Positions 35,431-46,429 of a DNA stretch of 64,000 nt are shown here, in pieces. The stretch's first letter is position 1; the number at the start of each line of letters is the position of its first letter. The translations under genes and the position numbers were made by a program. Under the pieces are notes generated by a model, which had not been told where the DNA came from, did not search any database, and was given only the letters and a program-made list of their open reading frames with translations. Location: assembly GCA_011109175.1 (NCBI GenBank), contig RDEW01000022.1, forward strand, positions 792,444 through 856,443. The letters run 5' to 3'. The stretch is from Dicyema japonicum (taxonomy: Eukaryota > Dicyemida > Rhombozoa > Dicyemidae).

Positions 35431-36545
35431 ACTTTCTCTTGTTTCATTTTTAATACATGCTCAAATAGCCTCCACCGGGAATCTACCACATCCTTGCTGA
35501 TGTACGAACACATACACTTGTTGTAGATACCAGTAGTTGATATTCTACGTGGCCACTCCATTCCGAGTAAGCTTCTTAGTTGCCTTCTATGGAACGAATC
35601 CAGTTTCAATAGTTCGTTGAAGGAACTTCCCCATGTCCCAGCGTTGTACAGTAGTATCGGTTTCACAAACGCGTTGTAAAGCCTGCATCTGATGTCAATA
35701 CCAAGTTTTTTGGCTCTTAGTCATCCTTTCCTCAGTTTAGCCATTGCCGCACTTGTCAGTGTTTTCCTCCTTAGTACATTTTCAGCTTCTCCTAGTAGAG
35801 AGCCGAGCTTATTAGTACATCTCCATCTTTCATGTCTATGTCTCCTATATAGCATTTACGGAGGCTGCGGAGTGCAGATTCAGAGTATATGGTGAATAGT
35901 AAAGGAGAGAAGGAATCACCCTGGAGTGTCCCAATCGTTGTTTTGAAAATGCGGGAAGTTGCTCCTCACAGATAGTTTTGTGTTCGCAAGTAGTAGTCTG
36001 ATTATCCTAACCGACAATTCATCCAATATTTGCTCAAGCACATTCATCAGTTTCTGTCTGTTTATTGAGTCAAAAACTCTGGAGAGATCTATTCTCAACA
36101 CGCTCGTTGTGCTCTTGAATCTTTGGTGAGTTGCACAACGCCATCTATGGCTCCATACAATGTCTGCCATAGACTTCCTTTCTCGGAACCCACTTTGACT
36201 TGCTGGTAGGTCAAAGTCGGCCACACCCTTTATCCGGCTTAGTGCAATGTTTACCAGCACCTTGCTTATCGAGTTCAGAAGTATGATCGGACGGAGATTT
36301 TATACTGGTCCTTTTTCTTTGTTCGGTTTTTGTATGAGGATTAATAATCCATTTCCAAGTCCTAGATCGGTATTAGTTTCAAAGATGGCATTTAGGGTTT
36401 TTGCAATTGTGTCGTTAAGTTTTTTGGCCCATATTTTAAGAGCTCAGGGCTTATGTTGTCTGGCCCAGCACTCTTGTTGTTCTTGAGTTTATTTAGCGCT
36501 AATTCCACTTCTTCCACTGTGATTTTTTTACCCCAAGATCTCCGG
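35400..36545 (-). mobile_element. LINE of the QGDSFSP type
   Basis: The minus frame 36260-35916 has PASQSGFRERKSMADIVWSH and VLRIDLSRVFDSINRQKLM; just downstream, in a shifted frame, GTLQGDSFSPLLFTIYSESA. The C-terminal frame 35666-35406 reads PILLYNAGTWGSSFNELLKL and QLRSLLGMEWPRR. Part of it is nearly identical to the nested insertion at 6752-7184, so they are one family. Confidence 0.75.
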
Positions 36546-36549
36546 ATTA

Positions 36550-37552
36550 GAAAAAGTTAAAAGTTAACTACTAACTAAGTGATCCCGGTTTTCCGGGTTC
36601 TGGCTCTCGTTCGTGGTCCTCGAAGATCCAACAGAATTGGTAGAAACGGAGACGGTCTTATTCACCATAGATTCCCCGCATTTTCTAGATAGTCAGATAT
36701 AGAGAGTGAAAGCGGACACCCGGTTTTCATTGCCCACTGTAGAAATGACTTCACTCTCCACCTTAGATGTTCTTTAACATTCAATACGTTATTCACAGTT
36801 TTCTTATTAATTATTTTCAAGGCAGCAAGTTGTGCGGCTTCTAATTTTTGAGACGACGATTCAGAAATCATCGAGCTCCAGGAAGGACATGTGTATTCGA
36901 TTACTGGCAGTATGTATTGTCTGTAAATTTTCTGTAGTAAGAAGGTGTTGCGCCCGATTGGTGATCGGGACAAAATTTTCAATATGTTGGCCCCCCTGAC
37001 CTTGGTAATAACGTCATTGACGTGTTGGCCGAATGTCAGGAGAGTATCCAACTTTAATCCTAGTATTGTTGGAGACTTATTCATAGGAATTTCATATCCA
37101 AACAATTTGATTTTAGGAGAGTATAATGATCTTCTATATGTAGAGAAAATTGTTATAAACGACTTTCCTGTAGAAACTCCCAGTCGATTTGAAATGAGCC
37201 AATGTTCCAACATGCCATTATAACTTTGAAGTTTCATCCCTTCTTACTCATAGTTAGAGTCTCTCGTCGCATGAGAGTATCAATGTATCGGGATCGTCAT
37301 TGATGGGAAGGTCATTGGTGTACAGGTTGAAGAGCAGGGGAGAGAGGTGAACCTTGAGGGACACCATTCGGCAATAAACGGGATTTAGATTTTCTGTTGT
37401 CTGACATCACTTGTCTTCTTCTTTCATTTAAAAAGTTCGACAGCCATCTTTTAATGTTTGGATTTATAAGAGTGTCAGAAATTTTCTCTATAAGCAGCGT
37501 CCTGGACACGGAGTCGAATGCTTTCTTCAAGTCTATTGAAGTCATTATGGTC
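36550..37552 (-). mobile_element. third jockey-like LINE
   Basis: The minus frame 37545-37312 has MTSIDLKKAFDSVSRTLLIE and LLPNGVPQGSPLSPAL; 37237-36662 has LISNRLGVSTGKSFITIF, TILGLKLDTLLTFGQHVNDV and ILPVIEYTCPSWSSM. The catalytic YADD block lies in the frame break between them (about 37240-37310). Ends near 36560 with AACCGGGATCACTTAGTTAG in complement. Confidence 0.75.
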
Positions 37553-37555
37553 CTN

Positions 37556-38425
37556 TCCGAGATATACGACTATACAATGTGTGATGAATAGCAAATCCAA
37601 GTCCATAGTGACGACACGTTGTTGGAAGAATAATCAAATGATAATTTCCCACCCGCATGCATGTGTTGTCAGTTATTTTTGTTTCCTGTAGGCAGCATAC
37701 TGTAACATTATAGTGATCCAAATCACGTGACAGCTGAAGCTTCTTGTATGTTGGATTGAGTCTTCTTACATTCAGGGTACCCACAGAAAAAAGGCAGTTA
37801 GATATTAGACGTGAGAAAGACATATGTGCTATAGAGGCACGTCACCACCTCAACCAATAAGAAGTTTGGCTTCCGAATTAGCAGAATTATGGATTTCTTT
37901 TATATAGAAGGTATCATTTTATTGTTCACAGATAGAATATAAACGAATGATAGGAATTGTGAGAAAGACATATGTGCTATAGAGGGAAGTTTGGCTTCCG
38001 AATTAGCAGAATTATGGATTTCTTTTATATAGAAGGTATCATTTTATTGTTCACAGATAGAGTATAAACGAATGATAGGAATTCGGTTGCTTTTACACCA
38101 AGGTGTTTCAGTTCCATCATCGAGACATTGTCAGCACTTTGGGAACGGGAGTTTTTGGCATCCATGATTCCGTTTCGAACTTCTTGCGGAGTAAAGACTA
38201 TCAAATCATATGATGGATATAACTTCTTCTTATAGACTTTGTGTTCCCTCGAGTATTTTTTATGACTGATTGCGACATAGTGCTTCATTAAAATATTTGG
38301 GTCAATGTAGCTATATCCCTGTCCGTAGAAAGCTTTCTCAGAGCCTTCATTGCAACGTCTCAAATATTTAATTTTCCTCCATATCAGCGTCTCGGATGTA
38401 TTTGGCAATAGAGAATCAATAAGTG
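37556..38425 (-). mobile_element. LINE fragment, apurinic endonuclease and linker
   Basis: The minus frame 37823-37545 reads VGTLNVRRLNPTYKKLQLSR, VTVCCLQETKIT and YGLGFAIHHTLYSRI, an APE-type endonuclease N-terminus. The frame 38408-38025 carries the linker before the RT (YSYIDPNILMKHYVAI, MMELKHLGVKATEFLS). About 85 bp of it (GGAAGTTTGGCTTCCGAATT...) is duplicated at 37860 and 37985. Confidence 0.65.
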
Positions 38426-38857
38426 ATGTCCATCGCTTCTTGAGTCTAGATTGGGGTAACTTGTTTAATTTGTATATTTAAGGTTTTCATTTTTTGGAAA
38501 TCGTCATTTGATAATTCCTTTTGCCTCTTTAATTTATTTCTTTCTCTGAAAGTGTTTTTGTATGCATATTATAATAGGTATTCCTTGTTTGATGGCATTG
38601 GAATAAATAGTTTTATTGTTTGGATAATAATGTCCCTGAAAGTTTTGATCATGTGGTCAATTGACGAGAATACCAATGTGTAAAATACTTCCATATTGGT
38701 GTCGATGTAATTAGAGAAGTTGGACCAATCCGAGCTTTCAAAATTTAAAAATTGGAATTCTGTCTGATAAATTTATTTTCAGTGTTGATTTTCATCATAA
38801 TAGGGTTGTGATCACTTCTTAGTTAATATTTTACAGTCCAGTTGATGAGGGGAGACA

Positions 38858-40085
38858 TTGATGGAGAACATAAGGAGAGGTCAGCTATGGAGGAAAATTA
38901 AATATTATTTTGCCTCAAAACTTTCATGCAAAAACCAAGTGGACTCAATTCTTTCAAAGCTTCCATCTCGGAAACTGTCCAATGACTTGGTTGAATACAT
39001 GGACGTGTGGAGCAGTGAAGGGCTTAGCGAGCCGCGTAATCCAGACCAACAATCGTCTTGGATGATCCATAGATGGAATGCTCTGGCATCCAACCTAGTC
39101 AGCCGGCTCTCTGGACATCGCCTGGACTGTTTCCAAAATTCGAGGGAGGCGGTTGATAGATCTTGGCTTGGGGTTTACCCATGTCAAGAAGTTGGTGGAT
39201 TGTTGGATGATGACTCCCTTCGTACAGCTGTATGTCTACACCTCGGATTGCCTGTTTGCACCAAATCGAAGTGCAAATGTGGCTGTCTATCGGACGAACT
39301 TGGTCTTCACCTCCTCTCATGCCGGATGGAATTGGCAGATCTTCTAGACATTCGGCAATGAACGGCATCATTAAGAGGANNNNNNNNNNNNNNNNNNNNN
39401 NNNNNNNNNNNNNNNNNNNNNNNNNNNNNNNNNNNNNNNNNNNNNNNNNNNNNNNNNNNNNNNNNNNNNNNNNNNNNNNNNNNNNNNNNNNNNNNNNNNN
39501 NNNNNNNNNNNNNNNNNNNNNNNTCGGATTGCCTGTTTGCACCAAATCGAAGTGCAAATGTGGCTGTCTATCGGACGAACTTGGTCTCCACCTCCTCTCA
39601 TGCCGGATGGAATTGGCAGATCTTCTCGACATTCGGCAATGAACGGCATCATTAAGATTACATTAGAATCGGCTGGATTCCGTTGCCGGATCGAACCGAC
39701 TGGTCTATTTGACAACGGAAGACGCCCTGACGGCATGACCTCCTTTCCTTTCGAGCGAGGGCGAAACCTTGTATGGGATGTGACCTGTGTCTGCTCTTTC
39801 GCCCCAAGCAAAAAAAATAATTCACCGGGCAGACCTTCTTCTCAAGCAGAGGAAATGAAAAATGCTAAGTATTCGGATATCAGCGACAGGTACATTTTCG
39901 CACCTGTCGCGATTGAAACTTCGGGGAACTTTGGCCCTAAAACGCTGAAGTTCCTGAATCATCTTGGAAAACTACTATCCGACAAAACTGGTGATTTTCG
40001 TGAGACGAGATGGCTCAAGGAGAGGCTCTCGTTGGCTGTTGTCCGTGGGAATAGCTTATGCATCTCCCAACAGCTGAATAATTAA
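38858..40085 (+). mobile_element. REL LINE 3' part, interrupted by the N-run
   Basis: Plus frames read RSWLGVYPCQEVGGLLDDDS, KCKCGCLSDELGLHLLSC, and after the gap RSSRHSAMNGIIKITLESAG, GRRPDGMTSFPFERGRNLVW, VAIETSGNFGPKTLKFLNHL and RWLKERLSLAVVRGNSL, ending at TAA 40085. The sequence before the N-run repeats after it, so the run probably separates two copies of one contig end. The endonuclease PD...D residues are intact in this copy. Confidence 0.8.
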
Positions 40086-40169
40086 AATTAACTATTCTTT
40101 TTCCTTATAATAAAATAAATATTTCTTGTCAAAAAAATTAAAAAAAAATTAAAAAAAAAATATTTATGC

Positions 40170-41545
40170 CAATTAGTTCCAAAGGGTCATCTTCTGGATA
40201 GAGTTTTCGGATTTTGTTTGAAATATCTTCATATTGAATTCCATTTCTTATTAGTGTCATTAGTCCTCCACCAAGCTTAATCTTTCTGTTTTTACGGATA
40301 ACGGAGTATCTGGGAAAGGTTGGGGTTCGTTTGTCTCTTGGACTAGAGGAATGTCAATTTCATTACTATTGAGTAAATGGCGGACTTCCAGCACCTTGTT
40401 TCGTACTCCGTTAATATTGATCTGAACCAGGTTGATTTCAGGGTCTGGGTCGGATTCGACGCACCACAAAAAATTAGAGCGTACCTGGAAAACCATCCCC
40501 CTTCATGGATAGGGAAAGTGTAATAACACCACCATACAGGTGAACCACGCGGCATTTTTTTCCACTGTGATTGGAATCTTTAGTGCCCTTGATTCTCCCT
40601 GGAAAGGGGGAAGTCCTTATTTTCTGTATTCAACAGTATTTCAAAGTGTCGTGCAATCAATTCTGCTTTTTCTTCCAGGTTACCCACGGATTATCCATCT
40701 TTGTCTTTGATGTGAAGAGCGTTTTGTCCTTTCTTTGTCCACAGAAGTTGCAAACATCCTTGAATTNACCACGCGGCATTTTTTTCCACTGTGATTGGAA
40801 TCTTTAGTGCCCTTGATTCTCCCTGAAAAGGGGGAAGTCCTTATTTTCTGTATTCAACAGTACTTCAAAGTGTCGTGCAATCAATTCTGCTTTTTCTTCC
40901 AGGTTACCCACGGATTATCCATCTTTGTCTTTGATGTGAAGAGCGTTTTGTCCTTTCTTTGTCCACAGAAGTTGCAAACATCCTTGAATTGTCCTTTAGG
41001 ACCATTACACATCTTTTAATAGGGATGTAATAATCTCACGTGAGTGTTTTCTGATCATTTATTTGATTTTCCATTTTAGTTCCATTTGTTGGATTTTGAG
41101 CTTTTTTTATACTCTTGTCTGACGTGTTTGCTTATTACTCGTCCACAGTGTGATGCATAGCCATTCATGACAGTTAATAGACTCTTGGACTGGCATAAAT
41201 AATTTAGTTTGACTTGTAGGACACATATTCGGTCGTTAACTCTTTAATAGCGATGTAGTTTTTTGAGGTAATCCACGTGTAGGGCAAATCCCATGCCGTA
41301 GTGCTTGCAATCAGTAGTGAAGAAAATCAGTCGGTAGTTGTTCCATGTCTCATCGCGTCCATTTTCGATTTTCGTCTATTGTAGGCAGCCAATAGATATT
41401 TTGTATTTCTCGAGATCGTCACAAAGTATTTTCCTTGTCCAATCTTTCGATATTCAACGTACGTTGAACGTCATTAGCCTGAGTTCTCGATTGTATAATG
41501 AGTGTTTTTTAAACATTTTTCTCAACTGTTATCCAATTAAGTAAC
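40170..41545 (-). mobile_element. LINE 5' part with APE endonuclease, duplicated across a gap
   Basis: The minus strand reads LVQININGVRNKVLEVRHLL and PLVQETN near 40440-40330 (the start of an endonuclease), and near 41330-41080 GMGFALHVDYLKK, VNDRICVLQVKLNYL, LLTVMNGYASHCGRV and SKHVRQEYKK, the endonuclease middle. About 230 bp is repeated on the two sides of the n at 40767. Confidence 0.65.
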
Positions 41546-41626
41546 AAGGTTCGTCGCCAACTCACCAAAGAATGGTTAATTTGTGAAATTAAAATAAAAT
41601 TTAAAATAAAATAAAATTGAATTTAA

Positions 41627-43046
41627 ATGAACGTATGTGTTCGTTCCCAGAGATCACTACTTTGTCAGATCAGACGAATATCGCTAAATATAAGTGATAG
41701 TGATGCCGAAGTTTTGAACAAGTATCCTTCAGTGAGATGCCCAATCGACAATCCTGTACTTTGTATGAATAATCAAAGGGTCAGCACTGCCAGGATCACC
41801 TCGGTATGTTCTACTCCATAACAAACCAAAATGCCCTCAAAATAATGCCCAGTGGGATTCACAAATATTATCTCGAATATGTTTGACTTGTAAGTGACTA
41901 AAGGCTACTACCTTCAAGGAGTTGCCGATAATGATCAGGTCACCAGCTCTCGAAGTCATAGACCGTCTAAAGACTATTTCTCCACGTGCACCTCCAATAA
42001 AATTCATATTTTGTGATTGATACCTCTTTACATTAGACGGACAGAACGGATGTGGGAAGACAATGTCAATGACCCACGTGCTCCACTATTGTCTTCAAAA
42101 TGACTGGATTGTAGTCCACGTGAATAAGCGTACTAAGTTTTCTCACTCTCAGCTCTCAGTTGGCTGTACACTTACAAGTCTCTGACTGCGATGGAATGTG
42201 ACCCAACTACCATAGTTCAACCAACGGAGGCCTCAAAATGGCTGGAACACTTCAAAGCTCAGAATGAGGACACAATCCGTCGTTTGGATGTATTCTATTA
42301 ACATTAACGCTCAGGTTCGTACAACGGAGACACACGTGTGGAGTAGAAGGGAAGAAACTCCAAAAGGTTCCTCACTCATGGATATTGTCGATCAGGTGGG
42401 AACTTTAACCACAAAGTAGGGAATCAATCGTTCTATACACGCATGCGACTCTGTTAAAGTCCTCCTGGGTGAACTGAGAGATCAGGCTGGAGACAAGTTT
42501 GATTTGAGGATCATTGGTAGTCTCAAAGTACTGACTGCGATTGATGGGGTCAATGCCTTCTGGGATTGTAGAGATGGAACTATTCACAGAAGGAAATACT
42601 GGAAGGTTAGGGGAGACTGACTATTTCAGAGGGATCCGAATCATTTTGTGCTGATCAAACACTTTAAAGAGTTTATAACAACTCTTAAGGTTAACTTTTC
42701 ATTGAGTTCAGTTTGGGATGACCTTCATTTTTACAGTGGACCCAATAACTCCCACTAGAATGACTAACTTCCTTCCAAAGTCTCTCCTTACAGATAAAGT
42801 TATCAATCATTAACTTTTAAGGGATTCTCTGACCTTGATCCCTTCATTCCAGTTGAGGTCCCGACATACTCTCGTCATGAGATCACAAATTGTTGGTTGT
42901 TTCTGGTAAGATCTGGTTGGATAATGAACACTGCCTGTTTGTGTGTGTTTTTACTTGTAGTTCATAGTACTGATGGTCTGGAGGAAATGATTTTTACGAG
43001 CGGTTCCAATCCCTTCCACTTCTTCATTAACAGCTGTTCTCTTTAA
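41627..43046 (+). CDS. DAP3: DAP3 / mitochondrial small-subunit ribosomal protein mS29
   Basis: Eleven exons, ten introns: 41756-41778, 41881-41903, 42013-42036, 42130-42152, 42290-42314, 42396-42419, 42606-42629, 42690-42711, 42799-42821 and 42937-42960 (22-25 bp). The joined frame closes at 394 residues, against 398 in human. The N-terminus (MNVCVRSQRSLLCQIRR) looks like a mitochondrial presequence. The GTP-binding P-loop is intact: FIFYGQNGCGKTMS (human LLYGEKGTGKT). Also aligned are RSPALEVIDRLK, QPTEASKWLEHFK, HVWSRREETPKGSSLMDIV, LTAIDGVNAFW, GFSDLDPFIPVEVPTYSRHE and the C-terminus EEMIFTSGSNPFHFF. DAP3 is a GTPase of the mitoribosome head, also linked to apoptosis. Convergent with HERPUD 870 bp downstream. 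Confidence 0.96.
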
Positions 43047-43049
43047 CTT

Positions 43050-43910
43050 AACGATTTATATATTTGATTATATTTAGCCATTAATAACCTTCGATAAGAT
43101 TGCCTGTCTGAGTCTCCGATATGGCTGTGGATATGGGAATCCACTATATTCATATGTATTACGATGTGAAAATGAGCAATCTTCTCATAGACACAAACGC
43201 TTCAGGGTTATGTAAATAAAAAATAAAGTATTAAGTTTAGTTAGCTTACAAAGCCAAGATATAGTCGGCATTCTTTCCATTCAATTACCACTATGAGGAA
43301 TCGTCGGAGTTTCCGAATCACTAGCATTTTTGATATCAGGAGTGACTTTTTTACAGTTTCAACCATTTAACTTGAAATGGTAGAACCAATTTACTAATAT
43401 TCCACGCTTATTAAATTCTAAAGATGACCCAAAAATATGTTTATGACTATATTATGATTTATATGCCAGTAATCTTCTGGGGGTAATTTATATTAGGACA
43501 AACCACCTCAACAAATGTAAAGGAATTTTTGATAGGCAACACCAAAAATATAATGATTCTTGAAGTTGTTAAAAAATAGATCCTTTACCCACAAATATGA
43601 GAACCGTTTCAATAATATTATGAGCACCTTCATAATACTTTTCATTTGCTGTCAATCTTTTCTGGCCAGTGATCTCAATAATTTTAGGTCATCCTCCAAA
43701 TCTTTCTTCAGATAATTTTGTAAAAGGATCGGTGAAGCTTGGTTGTCCACAAAAACACACCTATTGCAAACATAACAGCCTTCAGTAATACTCAACGAAA
43801 AGTAAATCTCAAAACTACATATTTTGTCTTTATTTTAAGTAACTACGAGTATGAGAGAGGACCTATCACATAACAAATAATAGTAAAAGCAAATAATATA
43901 TTATTCTGCA
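43050..43910. other. DAP3-HERPUD intergenic, no supported gene
   Basis: The minus strand has a short coding-like stretch near 43700-43560 (KIIEITGQKRLTANEKYYEG, AHNIIETVLIFVGKG) that I cannot assign or join to anything. Confidence 0.35.
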
Positions 43911-43915
43911 AACAA

Positions 43916-44771
43916 TCACTCATTAAACCGTGGCATCTCCCCGGGAATGAACGAAAAGATAAAAAGGACAACCAAATCGACAATTCTTCTATACAAAGGC
44001 ACTGCCAATTCCTCCCTAACCTCTTCTTCCTGGTTCTGTTCCACTACCTCCTCTCTCCTCTGTTGAAATTCACGGTACTTTCCCAGTAAGCTACAATCAA
44101 CATCCAACTCCAACTATGCAAACAAATAAAAGACGATGAGGGCACCGATCAACTCAATGGCCTTGTTGAAAGGCACAATCAACAAAATAATCAGAATCTT
44201 CAAAGCGAAGAGGCCGACCATCCTCACAAACTGATCCAACGTGAAGGGAAACATCCTTTGGATGATTCTCTTGATATCCCCCATCATTTTCTGAGTCTCA
44301 GAGTAATCCTTCAATCTGAAATCTCGTAATCAAAGAAAACATCTTTTTCTGATCTTTCACAAATTGCTGCCACAAAATGACCTGTCCTAATCCATATTGA
44401 AGTTGGAGTCTGGCAAGTTTGAGGTAAAATTCGTCATTTGTTGGGTCACTGGGGAAGAAGACCAATGGAATACTTATTTTGATCCTCTGGAAAGAAGGGA
44501 GCCGCAAAATGATGGGAGGAGATAACCAAAAAGAGTCTAAGTTCCTCCGCTTGTGAGATTTGGTTGACTTTTTCGTCGTCTCTGAGGCATCTCCCATTAT
44601 AAACGAGATTTTGTAATTTGTCAACCTGAAATTACTTATTCCTTTAAATACGGGTCTAAAGATGTGCTTGCATTGAATCTGTGATTTCAAATCGAGTACA
44701 GTGCAGTCTGAGACACAGTTGATCACTATTGAAGATTCAGAGTCAGAGACATCACTAACAACAACACGCAT
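43916..44771 (-). CDS. HERPUD1/2-like: HERPUD-like ER membrane protein with ubiquitin-like domain
   Basis: Five exons with introns 44651-44626 (26 bp), 44473-44449 (25), 44340-44316 (25) and 44134-44114 (21) give 252 residues and close the frame. Residues 1-80 form a ubiquitin-like domain: MRVVVSDVSDSESSIVINC, VLDLKSQIQ, then VDKLQNLVYNGRCLRDDEKV and LRLFLVIS. Next comes YLKLARLQLQYGLGQVILWQ, resembling the YLQYYQ-like region of Herp; then hydrophobic segments FVRMVGLFALKILIILLIVP and FNKAIELIGALI; and a C-terminal tail VVLFIFSFIPGEMPRF, like the FFTSLLPE end of HERPUD. HERPUD proteins organise Hrd1-dependent ER-associated degradation and are induced by ER stress. It is shorter than human HERPUD1 (391 residues). 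A divergent gene starts about 210 bp upstream. Confidence 0.85.
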
Positions 44772-44982
44772 ATACGTAATATATTATTTAAATATTTTTA
44801 AATTAGTGCTGATTTATTGATATTATTGTAAGGGATCATTAGAGATGCTGTGGGTTTGACATCCACATGACTACCTACGTGGTCGAAGGATTTTTCGGTC
44901 TTTGTCTTGCTCAATTCATAAGATCCACCTGACTTTGGAGGGTATTTAAAAGGATTCATCTCTTCCCTAAAAGTTTCCACAA

Positions 44983-45342
44983 TGGCGGATCTGGATGAAT
45001 ATGATGCTTTAAAGGATGCGTCCTAGTCCGACCATGAGAACTGAATATAAAAATCCTTCGACCAAATACCCTAATTGGAAATTAATTAGCTCTTACCTCT
45101 TTATGGTATATCCGGGGTTATATCTTGTGGTCATACAAAGTAATTGTTGGACACTAAAAGAAGTCATTCAGCTTGACACTAAGCTCCCCTATACGCCAAA
45201 TATACCAACTAGTTGGGGGACATCTGCTCTATTCGATCGTTTTAGACAATTTGGCTCGTCAATGAGATGCTACCTAGCCATTGAGTCCATAACTCAGGAA
45301 GTTGAGCTTAGTAACCTTGTGGAGCATCTGAATTATGAGTAA
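44983..45342 (+). CDS. unrecognised small protein, divergent from HERPUD
   Basis: Begins MADLDEYDALKDA at 44983. A 19 bp intron (about 45018-45036) then gives TEYKNPSTKYPNWKLISSYL, and a possible 24 bp intron (about 45115-45138) leads to GNCWTLKEVIQLDTKLPYTP, TSWGTSALFDRFRQFGSSMR and LAIESITQEVELSNLVEHLN, stopping at 45342. The joined product would be about 100 residues, acidic at the start, with no membrane segment if the second intron is used. I do not recognise the family. It probably shares a bidirectional promoter with HERPUD (212 bp between starts). Confidence 0.6.
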
Positions 45343-45349
45343 ATTAAAT

Positions 45350-45590
45350 TAAAATTATTCCAAAGACTAAGGGTAACCAAACTAACGAACTCCTTGATCC
45401 TGACTCGTTACAGCGTTCCAGAACTTGTCTCCAGGTAACGACATTGTCCCTGAGGAAAGAATAGTTGGATCCTCTTGATACTGGCCACGCATTGGGAGTC
45501 TCTTCAGTAAGGTGGATCCAATGACGCCATCGAAAGGAAGAAAAATAATTTTTGATTAACCAGCCACATAGCACCACATGGCGCCAAACT
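45350..45590 (-). mobile_element. SINE-like repeat sharing the GGCGCC head
   Basis: Read from 45590 on the minus strand: TTGGCGCCATGTGGTGCTAT then GTGGCTGGTTAATC, matching the head of the family at 26274, but the body differs. It may be a composite or a diverged subfamily. Confidence 0.45.
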
Positions 45591-45703
45591 GAAAATTTTA
45601 GTTTTTTATTTAATTTAATTATATCTAAACAGTTATTATCTTTTTTAATAATAAATTCGTTTTAAATTTCGTTGCGTGTATTTTTTTTTGTTGGTTCTGA
45701 TTA

Positions 45704-45921
45704 ATGGTTTCTAAAAAGTCAAGAAATTTCATTGCAAACGCAGTTAATAGGAAACTAAGCAAGGGCGATCAAAAGAAAACTTTGAAGACATATAAAGGAA
45801 AGAAAAAAGAAGATAAACAAAACCCCTACCTAATCGCATTATTTTTATTCGTATTGGTCGGCTCAGGTACTGGTGTTTCTCATTCCTAGCTATCGTTGGA
45901 GCCCTTCAATATTTTCTTTAA
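45704..45921 (+). CDS. SERP1: SERP1/RAMP4, translocon-associated small ER protein
   Basis: Exon 1 (45704-45866) and exon 2 (45890-45921) flank a 23 bp intron; 64 residues, against 66 in human. MVSKKSRNFIANAVNRKLSK and a lysine-rich cytosolic part are followed by the tail-anchor YLIALFLFVLVGSAIVGALQ (human [20 protein letters not shown]). Without splicing the frame ends a few codons after the exon boundary, losing the end of the anchor, so the intron is strongly supported. RAMP4 sits at the Sec61 translocon and stabilises membrane proteins during stress. Confidence 0.95.
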
Positions 45922-45924
45922 CAT

Positions 45925-46370
45925 TAATTATTAAATATTTATTGATTTATGCTTAGATGTGTTTATTGTATTTATTGATCTTTAATTAACTGTGTCCTCT
46001 TGCTGATTTAGTTGCTGTCATCTAGATGAATGAATTTAGTCTTAAGGACCATGTGTAAAATATCAGTGATCGATAAGTACAGAATCTCGGAAACTGCCTG
46101 CAGTACCATCAGTTTGGCTCATGTTCCTTCCTCGAGCACTTCCTTGAGCACAGATGTGGACTGAGAACTGCTTCGTGTGATGGAGGAATTCTTCTGTTTC
46201 TAGAAATTAGGGTTTCCTTGTTGGTGAGAGACATTTCGTGGATTCACCATTCCGTTAATTTGTACGCACTGGTTTGCCATAATTTATTTATAAGATTAAG
46301 TTAAGTAAATAGTATGATGTCTATATTGGTTATTGTGGTATTTAGTCCTAAGAATATGATTTTATTTATT
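45925..46370. other. intergenic; short minus-strand frames only
   Basis: The minus strand has MANQCVQINGMVNPRN near 46280 and a serine-rich then hydrophobic stretch (VLQAVSEILYLSITDILHM) near 46090. Neither can be joined or named. Confidence 0.35.
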
Positions 46371-46429
46371 TAGAACTTCGGGATCAGCGAGAAAAACAAA
46401 AAAACGTCAGACAGTTAGGTATTTCCACT

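Noticed and set aside
42405-42587. Open frame on the minus strand within DAP3
   Set aside because: It is the complement of a DAP3 exon whose plus-strand reading aligns with the family.
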